Shown: positions 1-7,039 of the stretch, piece by piece
Position numbering within the stretch: the stretch's first letter is position 1
Layout of the letters: every line of letters begins with the position of its first letter
Assembly: GCA_035529435.1 (NCBI GenBank)
Contig: DATKWS010000141.1
Span: 1 to 21,872 of the forward strand
DNA from: DATKWS01 sp035529435
GTDB lineage: Bacteria; Krumholzibacteriota; Krumholzibacteriia; Krumholzibacteriales; Krumholzibacteriaceae
Length of the DNA: 21,872 bases
Reading direction: 5' to 3'
Translations under genes and position numbers: made by a program
Notes under the pieces: model-generated
Told to the model about the DNA's origin: nothing
The model's database searches: none
Seen by the model: the letters and a program-made list of their open reading frames with translations, nothing else

Positions 1-227
1 CCGACGGTTATCTCCTCGGGTGGGCGGGCCAGGATATACCCACCGCCCTTACCCTTGGAGCTACGCAACAATCCGGCACCGCGCAGCAGGTTGAGAAGGC
101 GGTCGAGATACTTCTTGGAAACGTCTTCGCATGCGGCGAGCGTTTCGCAGGTGACCGGCTTCCGTTCGTTGCGGGTGATGGAAACCACCGCCCGCAGACC
201 ATACCGTGAACGCGTTGAAAGGCGCAC
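1..227 (-). CDS. Rrf2/IscR-type transcriptional regulator (N-terminal part, cut by window edge)
   Basis: Seen: the visible 75 or so residues have the winged-helix start of the Rrf2 family, with RLSTRSRYGLRA at the N-terminus, then a recognition-helix region containing SKKYLDRLLNLLRGAGL, and the wing SSKGKGGGYILARPPEEI. The C-terminal half, where an Fe-S-binding cysteine cluster would lie, is outside the window, so IscR, NsrR and CymR types cannot be separated by residues. Start choice: an ATG at 231-233 lies only about two bases from the AGGAGG at 235-240, while a GTG at 225-227 is well spaced and gives the usual family start MRLST, so GTG is preferred. Known: Rrf2 proteins are dimeric DNA-binding sensors of Fe-S, NO or cysteine status. 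The IscR-like dyad over its own promoter favours an autoregulated IscR-type sensor (inference). Confidence 0.9.
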   Translation of the reverse strand, partial: MRLSTRSRYGLRAVVSITRNERKPVTCETLAACEDVSKKYLDRLLNLLRGAGLLRSSKGKGGGYILARPPEEITV

Positions 228-242
228 AGTCATTCCTCCTTA

Positions 243-267
243 ATAGTCTACCATTTTAGTATACTAT
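243..267. promoter_or_regulatory. IscR type-1-like operator dyad
   Basis: Seen: left arm ATAGTCTAC (243-251), 7-base AT-rich centre, right arm GTATACTAT (259-267); 8 of 9 arm positions pair. The total length of 25 bp and the layout match the E. coli IscR type-1 consensus, which runs ATA-S-YY-GACT-R-WWW-Y-AGTC-RR-S-TAT. By hand 21 of 25 positions fit, the misses being in the GACT/AGTC cores. It is an AT-rich island in GC-rich DNA and overlaps the -10 of the Rrf2 gene, so repression of its own promoter is the natural reading. Confidence 0.65.
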
Positions 268-286
268 AAATGCACCAGGAAGTAAA
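258..286 (-). promoter_or_regulatory. Sigma70-type promoter of the Rrf2 gene
   Basis: Read on the minus strand: -35 TTTACT (286-281), 17-base spacer, -10 TATACT (263-258), then an expected start near 250. The Shine-Dalgarno AAGGAGG lies at 235-241, just ahead of the coding start. The -10 lies inside the IscR-like dyad, so a bound dimer would block RNA polymerase. Confidence 0.6.
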
Positions 287-432
287 CTGTTTTTTTAGAA
301 AAATCTGCCGGGTATTTCTCGGGTGGTATTCTGCGCACCGCTTGAGACACGCACAGGGCCGAGATCGATCCTTTCCCGCACGCTCCATGGCCGCGGCGGC
401 GTGCGGCGACGATCGATTGTATGCGATTCTGC

Positions 433-461
433 TTGATTATCGGAGGTGCAGGTAGCAGAAT
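433..461 (+). promoter_or_regulatory. Possible weak promoter for the epimerase-type operon
   Basis: TTGATT (433-438), 17-base spacer, CAGAAT (456-461): each hexamer matches the sigma70 consensus at 4 of 6 places. It is the best plus-strand candidate in the 292-base gap between the divergent start codons (234-525). In the rest of that gap, apart from the Rrf2 promoter/operator and the palindrome at 481-504, I see no gene. A short in-frame open stretch upstream of 526 is not convincing coding sequence. Confidence 0.25.
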
Positions 462-480
462 TCCACCTGTAATTTTACCG

Positions 481-504
481 CCGCCCGCGTGCGCACGCGG
501 ACGG
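481..504. repeat. 24-nt near-perfect palindrome ahead of the PLP gene
   Basis: The core CCGCGTGCGCACGCGG (485-500) is a perfect 16-nt palindrome. It extends outward through one mismatch to CCG/CGG ends, so 11 of 12 arm positions pair. It ends a few bases before the GGGGGAGG ribosome-binding site (about 508-515) of the gene starting at 526. It could be an operator for a dimeric regulator or a leader hairpin that touches translation initiation; the sequence alone does not decide. Confidence 0.5.
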
Positions 505-525
505 AGTGGGGGGAGGCGGTTGCGC

Positions 526-1641
526 ATGAACGAGTCAAATCGGGACGAAGGAGTAGAGAAGGAGGAGCCCAGGGTACTCGACCTGATGGACGGGGCCAAG
601 GGGGAGATCTCCGAGCTCTCGCGCGAAGTCGAGAGCCAGCGGCAGATCGCGGCGAGCAGTGACTACCCCCTCGAGGAACGGCTCGAGGCGTACGAGGACA
701 TCGTCGATTCCGAGGTGGGGGACACGGCCCTGGTGCGTGCGCGCAACATCGAGCGGGAGGTCGGGTTGCGCCAGATATTCGTCAAATTCGAGGGGGGCAA
801 CCCCAGCGGCACGCAGAAGGACCGGATCGCGTTCGCGCAGGCGATGGACGCCCTCCGTCGCGGATTCGATGCGATCACGATAGCGACGTGCGGTAACTAT
901 GGAGTCGCCGTCGCCCTCGCTGCATCGCTGGCCGGATTGAGGTGCATCATCTTCCTTCCCGAGGCGTATCATACGAAGCGGACCAAGGAGATGGAAGATA
1001 TCGGCGCAGAGATCAGGCGCATCCCGGGAGATTACGAGCAGGCGGTTGAGGTCTCGCAGGATTTCGCCCGCGCGCACGAGGTGTACGACGCCAATCCCGG
1101 CGGCGAGAACACGGCGCAGCAGCTCCAGGCATACGGTGTGATCGCCTACGAGATATACGACGAGCTGCGCGACGCACCCGCGATAGTCAGTGTACCGGTC
1201 TCGAACGGGACGACCATCGCTGGCGTATACAAGGGATTTCTCAGTCTCTACCGCCGCGGAAAGACATCGCGCATACCACGCATGGTGGCGGGTTCGTCGT
1301 ACATGAAAAATCCAATCATACAGGCGTTCCGCAGGAACAGTCCCACCTGCGAGGATCTCAAACCCGACAAGATTCACGAGACGCCGGTGAACGAGCCGCT
1401 GATCAATTGGCGCTCGATCGACGGGGATTACGCCCTCGAAGCGATACGCGCAACGGGCGGGTGGGCGGCGGACGCATCCGACAAGGGGATGCTCGCAATC
1501 AGCCGTCTGATCAGGGAGCGCGAGGGGCTCAACGTGCTGCCGGCCTCGACGGCCGGTCTGAGCGCGCTGATGGAGCGGCACCGGAAAGAGCCGCTCCCGA
1601 ACGACCGGTACGTGATCATCCTGACGGGAAGAAAATCATGA
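526..1641 (+). CDS. Threonine-synthase-like PLP-dependent enzyme (fold type II)
   Basis: 371 residues. Seen: GGNPSGTQKDR at 90-100 places the Schiff-base lysine at K98; TCGNYGVAVA (121-130) is the substrate-carboxylate loop seen in threonine synthase and serine dehydratase relatives; VPVSNGTTIAGVYKGF (223-238) is the PLP-phosphate loop; the C-terminal LTGRK resembles the family end. There is a charged extension of about 60 residues before the catalytic core. The start at 526 was chosen because of the good GGGGGAGG site upstream. The exact reaction is not known: beta- or gamma-replacement or elimination on an amino-acid substrate is expected. The stop overlaps the next gene's start (ATGA, 1638-1641), so it is translationally coupled to the DgcN-like gene. 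Because the neighbours act on glutamate-type substrates, a role in making or breaking an unusual amino acid is more likely than housekeeping threonine synthesis (inference). Confidence 0.85.
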   Translation: MNESNRDEGVEKEEPRVLDLMDGAKGEISELSREVESQRQIAASSDYPLEERLEAYEDIVDSEVGDTALVRARNIEREVGLRQIFVKFEGGNPSGTQKDRIAFAQAMDALRRGFDAITIATCGNYGVAVALAASLAGLRCIIFLPEAYHTKRTKEMEDIGAEIRRIPGDYEQAVEVSQDFARAHEVYDANPGGENTAQQLQAYGVIAYEIYDELRDAPAIVSVPVSNGTTIAGVYKGFLSLYRRGKTSRIPRMVAGSSYMKNPIIQAFRRNSPTCEDLKPDKIHETPVNEPLINWRSIDGDYALEAIRATGGWAADASDKGMLAISRLIREREGLNVLPASTAGLSALMERHRKEPLPNDRYVIILTGRKS

Positions 1642-2732
1642 CGGTTCCACGCGATGGAAACGCCGTCGTCTACTGCGAGGGGGCGTTCAACACACCGAAC
1701 GGCAAAACGGCCCACGGTCTCGTTCGATTCACCGAGCGGTACCGTGTTCTCTCCGTCGTCGATTCCCGCCATGCCGGACGCGACGCGGGCGAGGTGCTTG
1801 ACGGCGTGAGCACGGGGGTGCCGGTCGTGGCGGCCATCGAAGATGCCGTCGACGCGGCGAAGCGGGACGGCATCGACGCAACACACTTCGTCATGGGGCT
1901 CGCGCCGGACGGAGGCCGGCTCAGCGCCGCCGCGCGTGACGATGTGAAACGGGCGATCGTATTCGGCCTGAATGTCGACTGCGGGCTGCACGATTTCCTT
2001 TCCGACGACGTGGAGCTCGCGGCGCTCGCCGCGCGGCACGGCGTCACGCTGCGGGATGTCCGCAGGACACCACCCCGGAACGAACTGCACTTCTTCAGCG
2101 GAAAGATCGAGGAAGTCACCTCGCTCACGGTCGCCATGCTCGGCACCGATTCGGCCATCGGCAAACGCACGAGCGCCTGGATACTCGTGCACGGCCTGCG
2201 CGCGGCCGGGTACGCCGCCGAGCTCGTCGGCACCGGTCAGACGTCCTGGATGCAGGGAGCCCGGAACACCATCCTGCTCGACTCGCTGATCAATGATTTC
2301 GTGTCGGGGGAGATCGAGCATGCCGTATGGTCGGCGTGGAAGGATACCGGTCCGGACGTGATCGTCATCGAGGGGCAGGGGAGCCTTATGAATCCCGCGT
2401 ACCCGGGCGGATTCGAGATACTCGCAGCCGGCCGCCCCCATGTTGTCGTGCTGCAGCATGCCCCCGCGCGGAAGGATTACGACGGATTCCCCGGCTATCC
2501 GATACATCCGCTGCCCCGCCAGGTCGAGGCGATCGAGGTGATCTCGGACAGACCGGTGGTCGCGATCACGGTCAACCACGAGAATATTCCACCGGAGGAA
2601 ATCGCCGGTGCGTGTGAGGGTATCACGCGGGAAACGGGACTGCCGGCGTTCGATCTCTTGGTCGACGGGGCGGAGGACCTGATCGGCGCGTTGAAGCCGC
2701 ATATCGAGGTGCACGCGAAGAAGCGGCGATGA
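1638..2732 (+). CDS. DUF1611 / DgcN-like protein (D-glutamate N-acetyltransferase family)
   Basis: 364 residues. Seen: an N-terminal Rossmann-like half with CEGAFNTPNGKTAHGLVR (13-30) and DSRHAGRDAGEVLDG (42-56), typical of DUF1611. The C-terminal half is a P-loop fold with GTDSAIGKRT (169-178) and a Walker-B-like IEGQGSL (244-250). Known: DgcN of marine gammaproteobacteria acetylates D-glutamate, and its partner DgcA, an enolase-superfamily enzyme, then racemises N-acetyl-D-glutamate. An enolase-superfamily epimerase is encoded three genes along (5203-6288), which supports a DgcN-type acyl-transfer role here. The family is broad, however, and other members are uncharacterised. It overlaps the upstream gene by four bases and is followed by a 73-base gap. 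Substrate specificity cannot be read from the sequence. Confidence 0.85.
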   Translation: MTVPRDGNAVVYCEGAFNTPNGKTAHGLVRFTERYRVLSVVDSRHAGRDAGEVLDGVSTGVPVVAAIEDAVDAAKRDGIDATHFVMGLAPDGGRLSAAARDDVKRAIVFGLNVDCGLHDFLSDDVELAALAARHGVTLRDVRRTPPRNELHFFSGKIEEVTSLTVAMLGTDSAIGKRTSAWILVHGLRAAGYAAELVGTGQTSWMQGARNTILLDSLINDFVSGEIEHAVWSAWKDTGPDVIVIEGQGSLMNPAYPGGFEILAAGRPHVVVLQHAPARKDYDGFPGYPIHPLPRQVEAIEVISDRPVVAITVNHENIPPEEIAGACEGITRETGLPAFDLLVDGAEDLIGALKPHIEVHAKKRR

Positions 2733-2805
2733 GATTCCCGCATGCGCCCATTCTCCGGTGTGTCTCGGGGCATGGTCCGGCATTTCAGAAAGAGGAATCG
2801 TAAAG

Positions 2806-5193
2806 ATGGCAAAGAAGCGAGGATCGGAATCAGGAGGATCGGTACCGCGCGCCGGCGGTGGGAAGGATCCGCTCGCCGCCCTGCGGGTCATCGATCGCTT
2901 GGAAGTCGGTCCGGTCGCGGTGGAGCGGCGGCGCATCGTCGCCCCGTACGGCGTTATCCGGGACGGCGTGGAGGACCGTGTCGACCTCATATACCGCTAC
3001 GAGGAGGATGTCTTCGATCCGGGGGAGGAGGCCTCCCGTAACCTCGCGTGCATGATCGCCGCCCAAGTCGCCCTGAACTACGGGCTCTTCTGCGATTCGA
3101 TCGTTCTCCACGGGCCGTTCGACGAGACCGACCGCCGGTTCGTCCGCGATATGATCGAGAACACGTCGCGGGAAATCTACGTCAAGAAATTGCTCGAGGC
3201 GAATCCGTTTCTCGTCGGGGATGCGGTTCCCTTCGTGAAGAAACAGCGGTACACGGCCGCCTCTGTTCATTTCACCGATTCCGCGCCGGTGCAGGACGGT
3301 GCGAAATGGCAGCTCTGGCCGACCGACAGGAACCGGCACGCGATCCTCTCGAGCGGCGGCAAGGACAGCCTCCTCAGCTTCGGGCTCCTCGACGAGCTGG
3401 GGTACGAGGTCCACCCTATTTTCGTCAACGAGTCCGGGCGGCACTGGTTCACCGCATTGAACGCCTATCGCCATTTCAAAACGAGCGTGCCGAATACCTG
3501 CCGGGTCTGGACCAACGCGGATCGTGTATTCGCATGGATGCTGAGGCTCCTGCCGTTCATCCGGCGGGATTTCGCGAGTATTCGTTCGGACGAGTACCCG
3601 ATCCGGCTATGGACCGTGGCCGTTTTCCTGTTCGGCGTTCTGCCGCTCGTGCGGATGCGCGGCATCGGACGCGTTATCATCGGCGACGAGTATGACACCA
3701 CGGTTCGTGCCGTGCACCGGGGAATCAGCCATTACAGCGGCCTGTACGATCAGAGCCGCTACTTCGACAACGCCCTCTCGCGCTACTACCTCCGCAAGGG
3801 AATGGGTATCGCCCAGTTCTCCATCGTCAGGCCGCTGTCCGAGTTGTTGATCGAGAAGATTCTCGTCGAGCGGTATCCGGCGCTTCAGCGGCACCAGGTA
3901 TCGTGCCACGCCACGCACGTCGAGGGGGAGCGGGTGCATCCCTGCGGGAGATGCGAGAAATGCCGGCGCATCGTGGGAATGCTCCGCGCAATCGGCGCGG
4001 ATCCTGCGCGCTGCGGGTACACGCGGGAACAGATCGACCGATGCATGCGGGATCTCGTCGATCAGGGGATTCACCAGGAATCAGCCGGATTCGAGCACCT
4101 CATATTCATGCTGGCGGTGAACGGCATGATCGATGTGCCGCCATTGCGGCGACGGACACTGGGGGAGCGGCCGGAGATCCTGAAACTGCGATTCGATTCC
4201 GTGCGGTCGCCGATCGACTCCATCCCCGTCGATCTCAGAATCCCACTCTACCGGATCCTGCTCGAACATGCCGCGGGAGCGGTGAAACGCGTGGGACGGC
4301 AGTGGGCGCCGTTCGATCCGATCGACGATCCCGGCATCACCGCGCCGTACCCCTTCGAGCAGAGTGCCGCGGAAACGAGATCGAATCCCGTGCCGCGGGT
4401 CGATGCGGTCGCGAGGGAGTACCTCTGGGGCGAGTTGACCTATCCAGAGGCGGAGGCAAGGTTCAAGGAGGTCGATATCGCCATCCTGCCGGTCGGATCG
4501 ATCGAGCAGCACGGTCCTCACCTGCCGCTCGACAACGATGCGTTCGATGCGTTCTACCTTTCACAGCGGATCGCCGAGGCGTGCAGCGATCCCAAGCCGC
4601 TCGTGCTGCCCCTGCTGCCGTACGGTGTTTCGTACGAGCACGACGAGTTCAAGGGCACGATCAGTATCAGCAACGATGCGCTTTCGCACCTCGTGTACGA
4701 GATCGGCATGAGTGTAGCCCGCAACGGTATAAACAAGATCGTGATCATCAACGGGCACGGCGGCAACACTCCGGCGCTGAACTACGCGGCGCAGATGATC
4801 ACGCGCGATGCGAGGATCTTCGTGTGCGTCGACACGGGCGAGACGAGTGATGTCGACATCTACAGAATCGTCGATACTCCCAACGACATTCACGCCGGCG
4901 AGATCGAAACCAGTACCGCGCTCGCCGTCCGACCCCATCTCGTCAAGCTCGACAGGGCGGTGAAATCCATTCCGCGTTTTTCCAGCCGGTATCTCAACTT
5001 CACGTCGAAGCGCGGCGTCTCGTGGTACGTCTACACGAAACGCATTTCGAAAACCGGGGTGATCGGTGATCCAACCAGGGCGAGCAGGGACAAGGGCGAA
5101 CAGTTCTGGCGCGTCATGATCGCGCATCTCGTCGCGCTGGTCGAGGACCTGAAGGGTATGACCCTCGAGGAGATCTACCAGAAACGGTACTGA
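2806..5193 (+). CDS. MurL-like ATP-dependent epimerase domain fused to a creatininase-family amidohydrolase
   Basis: 795 residues in one uninterrupted frame. Start ATG 2806 (MAKKRGSES) follows an AAGAGGAA site; the upstream in-frame ATG at 2758 lacks one. N-terminal half (about 25-450): PP-loop ATPase signature SSGGKDS (182-188), FSIVRPLSELLI (338-349), and a probable zinc site C367, C380, C383, C386 (HPCGRCEKCRR). This order, including a leading domain of about 170 residues, resembles MurL, which epimerises the glutamate of UDP-MurNAc-L-Ala-L-Glu with ATP. After a linker (about 450-535), the C-terminal half is a creatininase fold: PVGSIEQHGPHLPLDND (562-578), INGHGGN (648-654) and HAGEIETS (696-703), carrying the expected metal ligands E567, H569, D578, H651 and an acidic residue of the last motif. 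Creatininase relatives hydrolyse cyclic or linear amides, including MftE peptidase. The fusion suggests sequential epimerisation and amide hydrolysis (inference). QueC-like activity is the main alternative for the first half. Confidence 0.8.
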   Translation: MAKKRGSESGGSVPRAGGGKDPLAALRVIDRLEVGPVAVERRRIVAPYGVIRDGVEDRVDLIYRYEEDVFDPGEEASRNLACMIAAQVALNYGLFCDSIVLHGPFDETDRRFVRDMIENTSREIYVKKLLEANPFLVGDAVPFVKKQRYTAASVHFTDSAPVQDGAKWQLWPTDRNRHAILSSGGKDSLLSFGLLDELGYEVHPIFVNESGRHWFTALNAYRHFKTSVPNTCRVWTNADRVFAWMLRLLPFIRRDFASIRSDEYPIRLWTVAVFLFGVLPLVRMRGIGRVIIGDEYDTTVRAVHRGISHYSGLYDQSRYFDNALSRYYLRKGMGIAQFSIVRPLSELLIEKILVERYPALQRHQVSCHATHVEGERVHPCGRCEKCRRIVGMLRAIGADPARCGYTREQIDRCMRDLVDQGIHQESAGFEHLIFMLAVNGMIDVPPLRRRTLGERPEILKLRFDSVRSPIDSIPVDLRIPLYRILLEHAAGAVKRVGRQWAPFDPIDDPGITAPYPFEQSAAETRSNPVPRVDAVAREYLWGELTYPEAEARFKEVDIAILPVGSIEQHGPHLPLDNDAFDAFYLSQRIAEACSDPKPLVLPLLPYGVSYEHDEFKGTISISNDALSHLVYEIGMSVARNGINKIVIINGHGGNTPALNYAAQMITRDARIFVCVDTGETSDVDIYRIVDTPNDIHAGEIETSTALAVRPHLVKLDRAVKSIPRFSSRYLNFTSKRGVSWYVYTKRISKTGVIGDPTRASRDKGEQFWRVMIAHLVALVEDLKGMTLEEIYQKRY

Positions 5194-5202
5194 GGTGAAT
5201 AG

Positions 5203-6288
5203 ATGCGGATACGGACAATCGAAGCGTGGCCGGTGAAGCTGCGTCTCGCCGAACCGTACACCATCGCCTACGAAACGGTCGACTCGGCCGATCTGGTTTT
5301 TCTGCGTATCGAGACGACCACCGGTATGAACGGCTTCGGATGCGCGGCGCCGGACCTCCAGGTGACCGGCGAGACGGCCGGGACCGTGATCGCCGCATAC
5401 AGAAGAGCGATAGAACCAGCGCTCAGGAACGCCGACCCGCTGAGGATCGCGCTCCAGCTTTCCAAGCTTCGCCAGCCGCTCCAGACGATGCCGTCGGCGA
5501 TGGCGATGGTCGATATGGCGCTGTACGATATTCTCGGCAAGGCGGCGGGCCTGCCGGTGTACATGCTTCTCGGCGGGTACCGTGATCGCATGCGGACGAG
5601 CGTTACGATCGGCATTCTGCCGCTCGACCGGACGGTATCACGGGCGCGGGAGCTCGTCGCCGGTGGTTTCAAATCACTCAAGATCAAGGGCGGCAAGGAT
5701 GTCGGAGAGGATATCGAGCGCGTCATGAAGGTTCGTGAGGCGGTCGGGAAGAGGATCGGGCTGCGGTTCGACGCCAACCAGGGATACTCGGTGGAGGAAT
5801 CGCTGCGGTTCGTCGAGGGGACGCGCCCCGCGAGGCTCGAGCTGATCGAACAACCGACTCCGCGCGGCAAGCCGAACCTCCTCGGGAGGGTCACGGACGA
5901 GGCGCATATACCGGTCATGGCGGACGAGAGCCTGATGAACCTGCGGGACGCCTTCCGGCTCACGAAACGCGACTTGATCGATATGGTCAACGTGAAGCTG
6001 ATGAAGGTCGGCGGCATATTCGAGGCACTGCAGATCAACGCGGTGGCCAAGGCGGCGAACTGCGAGGTGATGGTCGGCTGCATGGACGAGCCGGCGCTCG
6101 CCATCGCGGCGGGACTTCATTTCGCGCTGGCGCGGCCGAACGTCGCATACGCCGATCTGGACGGGCACCTCGATCTCATCGACGACCCCTCGGCCGGGGC
6201 GGTGATCCTGAAAGAGGGGATCCTCTATCCGACGGAGAAACCGGGGCTTGGGTTCGATCTTCCGGCGGCTGCGGATGCCGGGCGCTGA
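5203..6288 (+). CDS. Enolase-superfamily dipeptide / N-acyl-amino-acid epimerase (AE-epimerase or DgcA type)
   Basis: 361 residues, the normal family length. Seen: a capping domain (1-125) and a barrel with the muconate-lactonizing-subgroup set: KIK with K160/K162, metal ligands D190 (RFDANQ), E216 (ELIEQP) and D241 (MADES), the second base lysine K265 (VNVKLMKVGG), and a C-terminal DLD at 318-320 (YADLDG). The DxD motif near the end of the barrel is the mark of dipeptide epimerases, where it holds the substrate ammonium; DgcA racemises N-acetyl-D-glutamate with a related active site. It starts nine bases after the previous stop with GAGGTG as ribosome-binding site, so it belongs to the same operon. 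Specificity between L-Ala-D/L-Glu-like dipeptides and N-acyl-glutamate is open; the DgcN-like neighbour argues for the latter, the DLD motif for the former. Confidence 0.88.
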   Translation: MRIRTIEAWPVKLRLAEPYTIAYETVDSADLVFLRIETTTGMNGFGCAAPDLQVTGETAGTVIAAYRRAIEPALRNADPLRIALQLSKLRQPLQTMPSAMAMVDMALYDILGKAAGLPVYMLLGGYRDRMRTSVTIGILPLDRTVSRARELVAGGFKSLKIKGGKDVGEDIERVMKVREAVGKRIGLRFDANQGYSVEESLRFVEGTRPARLELIEQPTPRGKPNLLGRVTDEAHIPVMADESLMNLRDAFRLTKRDLIDMVNVKLMKVGGIFEALQINAVAKAANCEVMVGCMDEPALAIAAGLHFALARPNVAYADLDGHLDLIDDPSAGAVILKEGILYPTEKPGLGFDLPAAADAGR

Positions 6289-6322
6289 GAAACAGCGGAA
6301 GCGTCTCTCGACGGGAGAATGT

Positions 6323-6350
6323 TTGCATATCGCCGCTCGTCTGCTATAAT
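6323..6350 (+). promoter_or_regulatory. Strong sigma70 promoter for the UPF0316 gene
   Basis: -35 TTGCAT (6323-6328), 16-base spacer, perfect -10 TATAAT (6345-6350). Transcription should begin near 6357, only about six bases before ATG 6363. No Shine-Dalgarno is visible between, so the message may be almost leaderless. Confidence 0.6.
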
Positions 6351-6362
6351 AGTTAAAGTATC

Positions 6363-6956
6363 ATGGATAACATGTTTTTCGATTCCGAACTGTTCCGCTG
6401 GGTCATTCTCCCGGCCCTCATCTTCGTGGCCCGTATCCTCGATGTCTCGATCGGTACGATACGCATCGTATTCGTCTCGCGGGGCAACAAGCTGATCTCT
6501 CCGCTTCTCGGATTCTTCGAGGTGCTGATCTGGCTCCTCGCCATCGGCCAGATCATGCGGAACCTTTCCAACATCGCGTGCTACATCGCCTACGGAGGCG
6601 GCTTCGCGGCCGGGACGTTCATCGGTCTCATGATCGAGGAGCGACTCGCGATCGGTGTGGTGCTGGTTCGGATCGTCACGGGAAAGGACGCCACCGATCT
6701 GATCGCGAATCTGAGGGCGGCACAATACGGTGTGACGAACATCGAGGCGCGGGGAGAGAGCGGCAAGGTCGACGTAATATACACGGTGATTCACCGGCGG
6801 CACCTCACGGATGTGATCGACATCATCAAGCGTTTCAATCCGAGGGCGTTCTACTCGATAGAGAACGTTCGTTACGTCAGTGAGGGTATATTCCCGCCGC
6901 AGGCGCGGCCGCGCGGGTATATACCGGTATTCGGACGGTGGCGAAAGGGTAAGTAG
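6363..6956 (+). CDS. UPF0316 membrane protein (DUF5698/DUF2179)
   Basis: 197 residues. Seen: three hydrophobic segments at about 12-32, 44-62 and 69-92, with family-typical stretches ARILDVSIGTIRIVFVSRG (23-41) and GGGFAAGTFIGLMIEE (78-93). A soluble C-terminal domain of the DUF2179 kind follows (about 95-175: LVRIVTGKD, VIYTVIHRRHL, NPRAFYSIENVRYVSEG). The function of the family is unknown; the C-terminal fold is shared with YitT-type proteins and resembles small ligand-binding domains. The ATG at 6363 is nearest to the promoter; a second ATG at 6372 is possible. No good ribosome-binding site precedes either, consistent with a very short leader. It is followed at 83 bases by corA, but that gene has its own excellent ribosome-binding site. 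Confidence 0.88.
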   Translation: MDNMFFDSELFRWVILPALIFVARILDVSIGTIRIVFVSRGNKLISPLLGFFEVLIWLLAIGQIMRNLSNIACYIAYGGGFAAGTFIGLMIEERLAIGVVLVRIVTGKDATDLIANLRAAQYGVTNIEARGESGKVDVIYTVIHRRHLTDVIDIIKRFNPRAFYSIENVRYVSEGIFPPQARPRGYIPVFGRWRKGK

Positions 6957-7039
6957 CGCGCGGGCCGCTCGGGATCCGCGCGTCGAGAGCCGCCGCGTAC
7001 GCATGACGGTGGGATTTCTTCGGGAAAGGAGGTGTCGAC

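Noticed and set aside
421..525. Upstream in-frame ATG (421) as start of the PLP enzyme
   Set aside because: The added 35 residues are unlike the family, span the palindrome at 481-504, and the ATG at 526 has a good ribosome-binding site.
2806..4180. QueC (7-cyano-7-deazaguanine synthase) as the identity of the PP-loop half, linked to the queuosine-related gene at 18079
   Set aside because: SGGKDS and the cysteine site fit QueC loosely, but the long leading domain, RPLSEL and CGxCxKCR order fit MurL better, and the two genes are 13 kb apart with no other queuosine genes.
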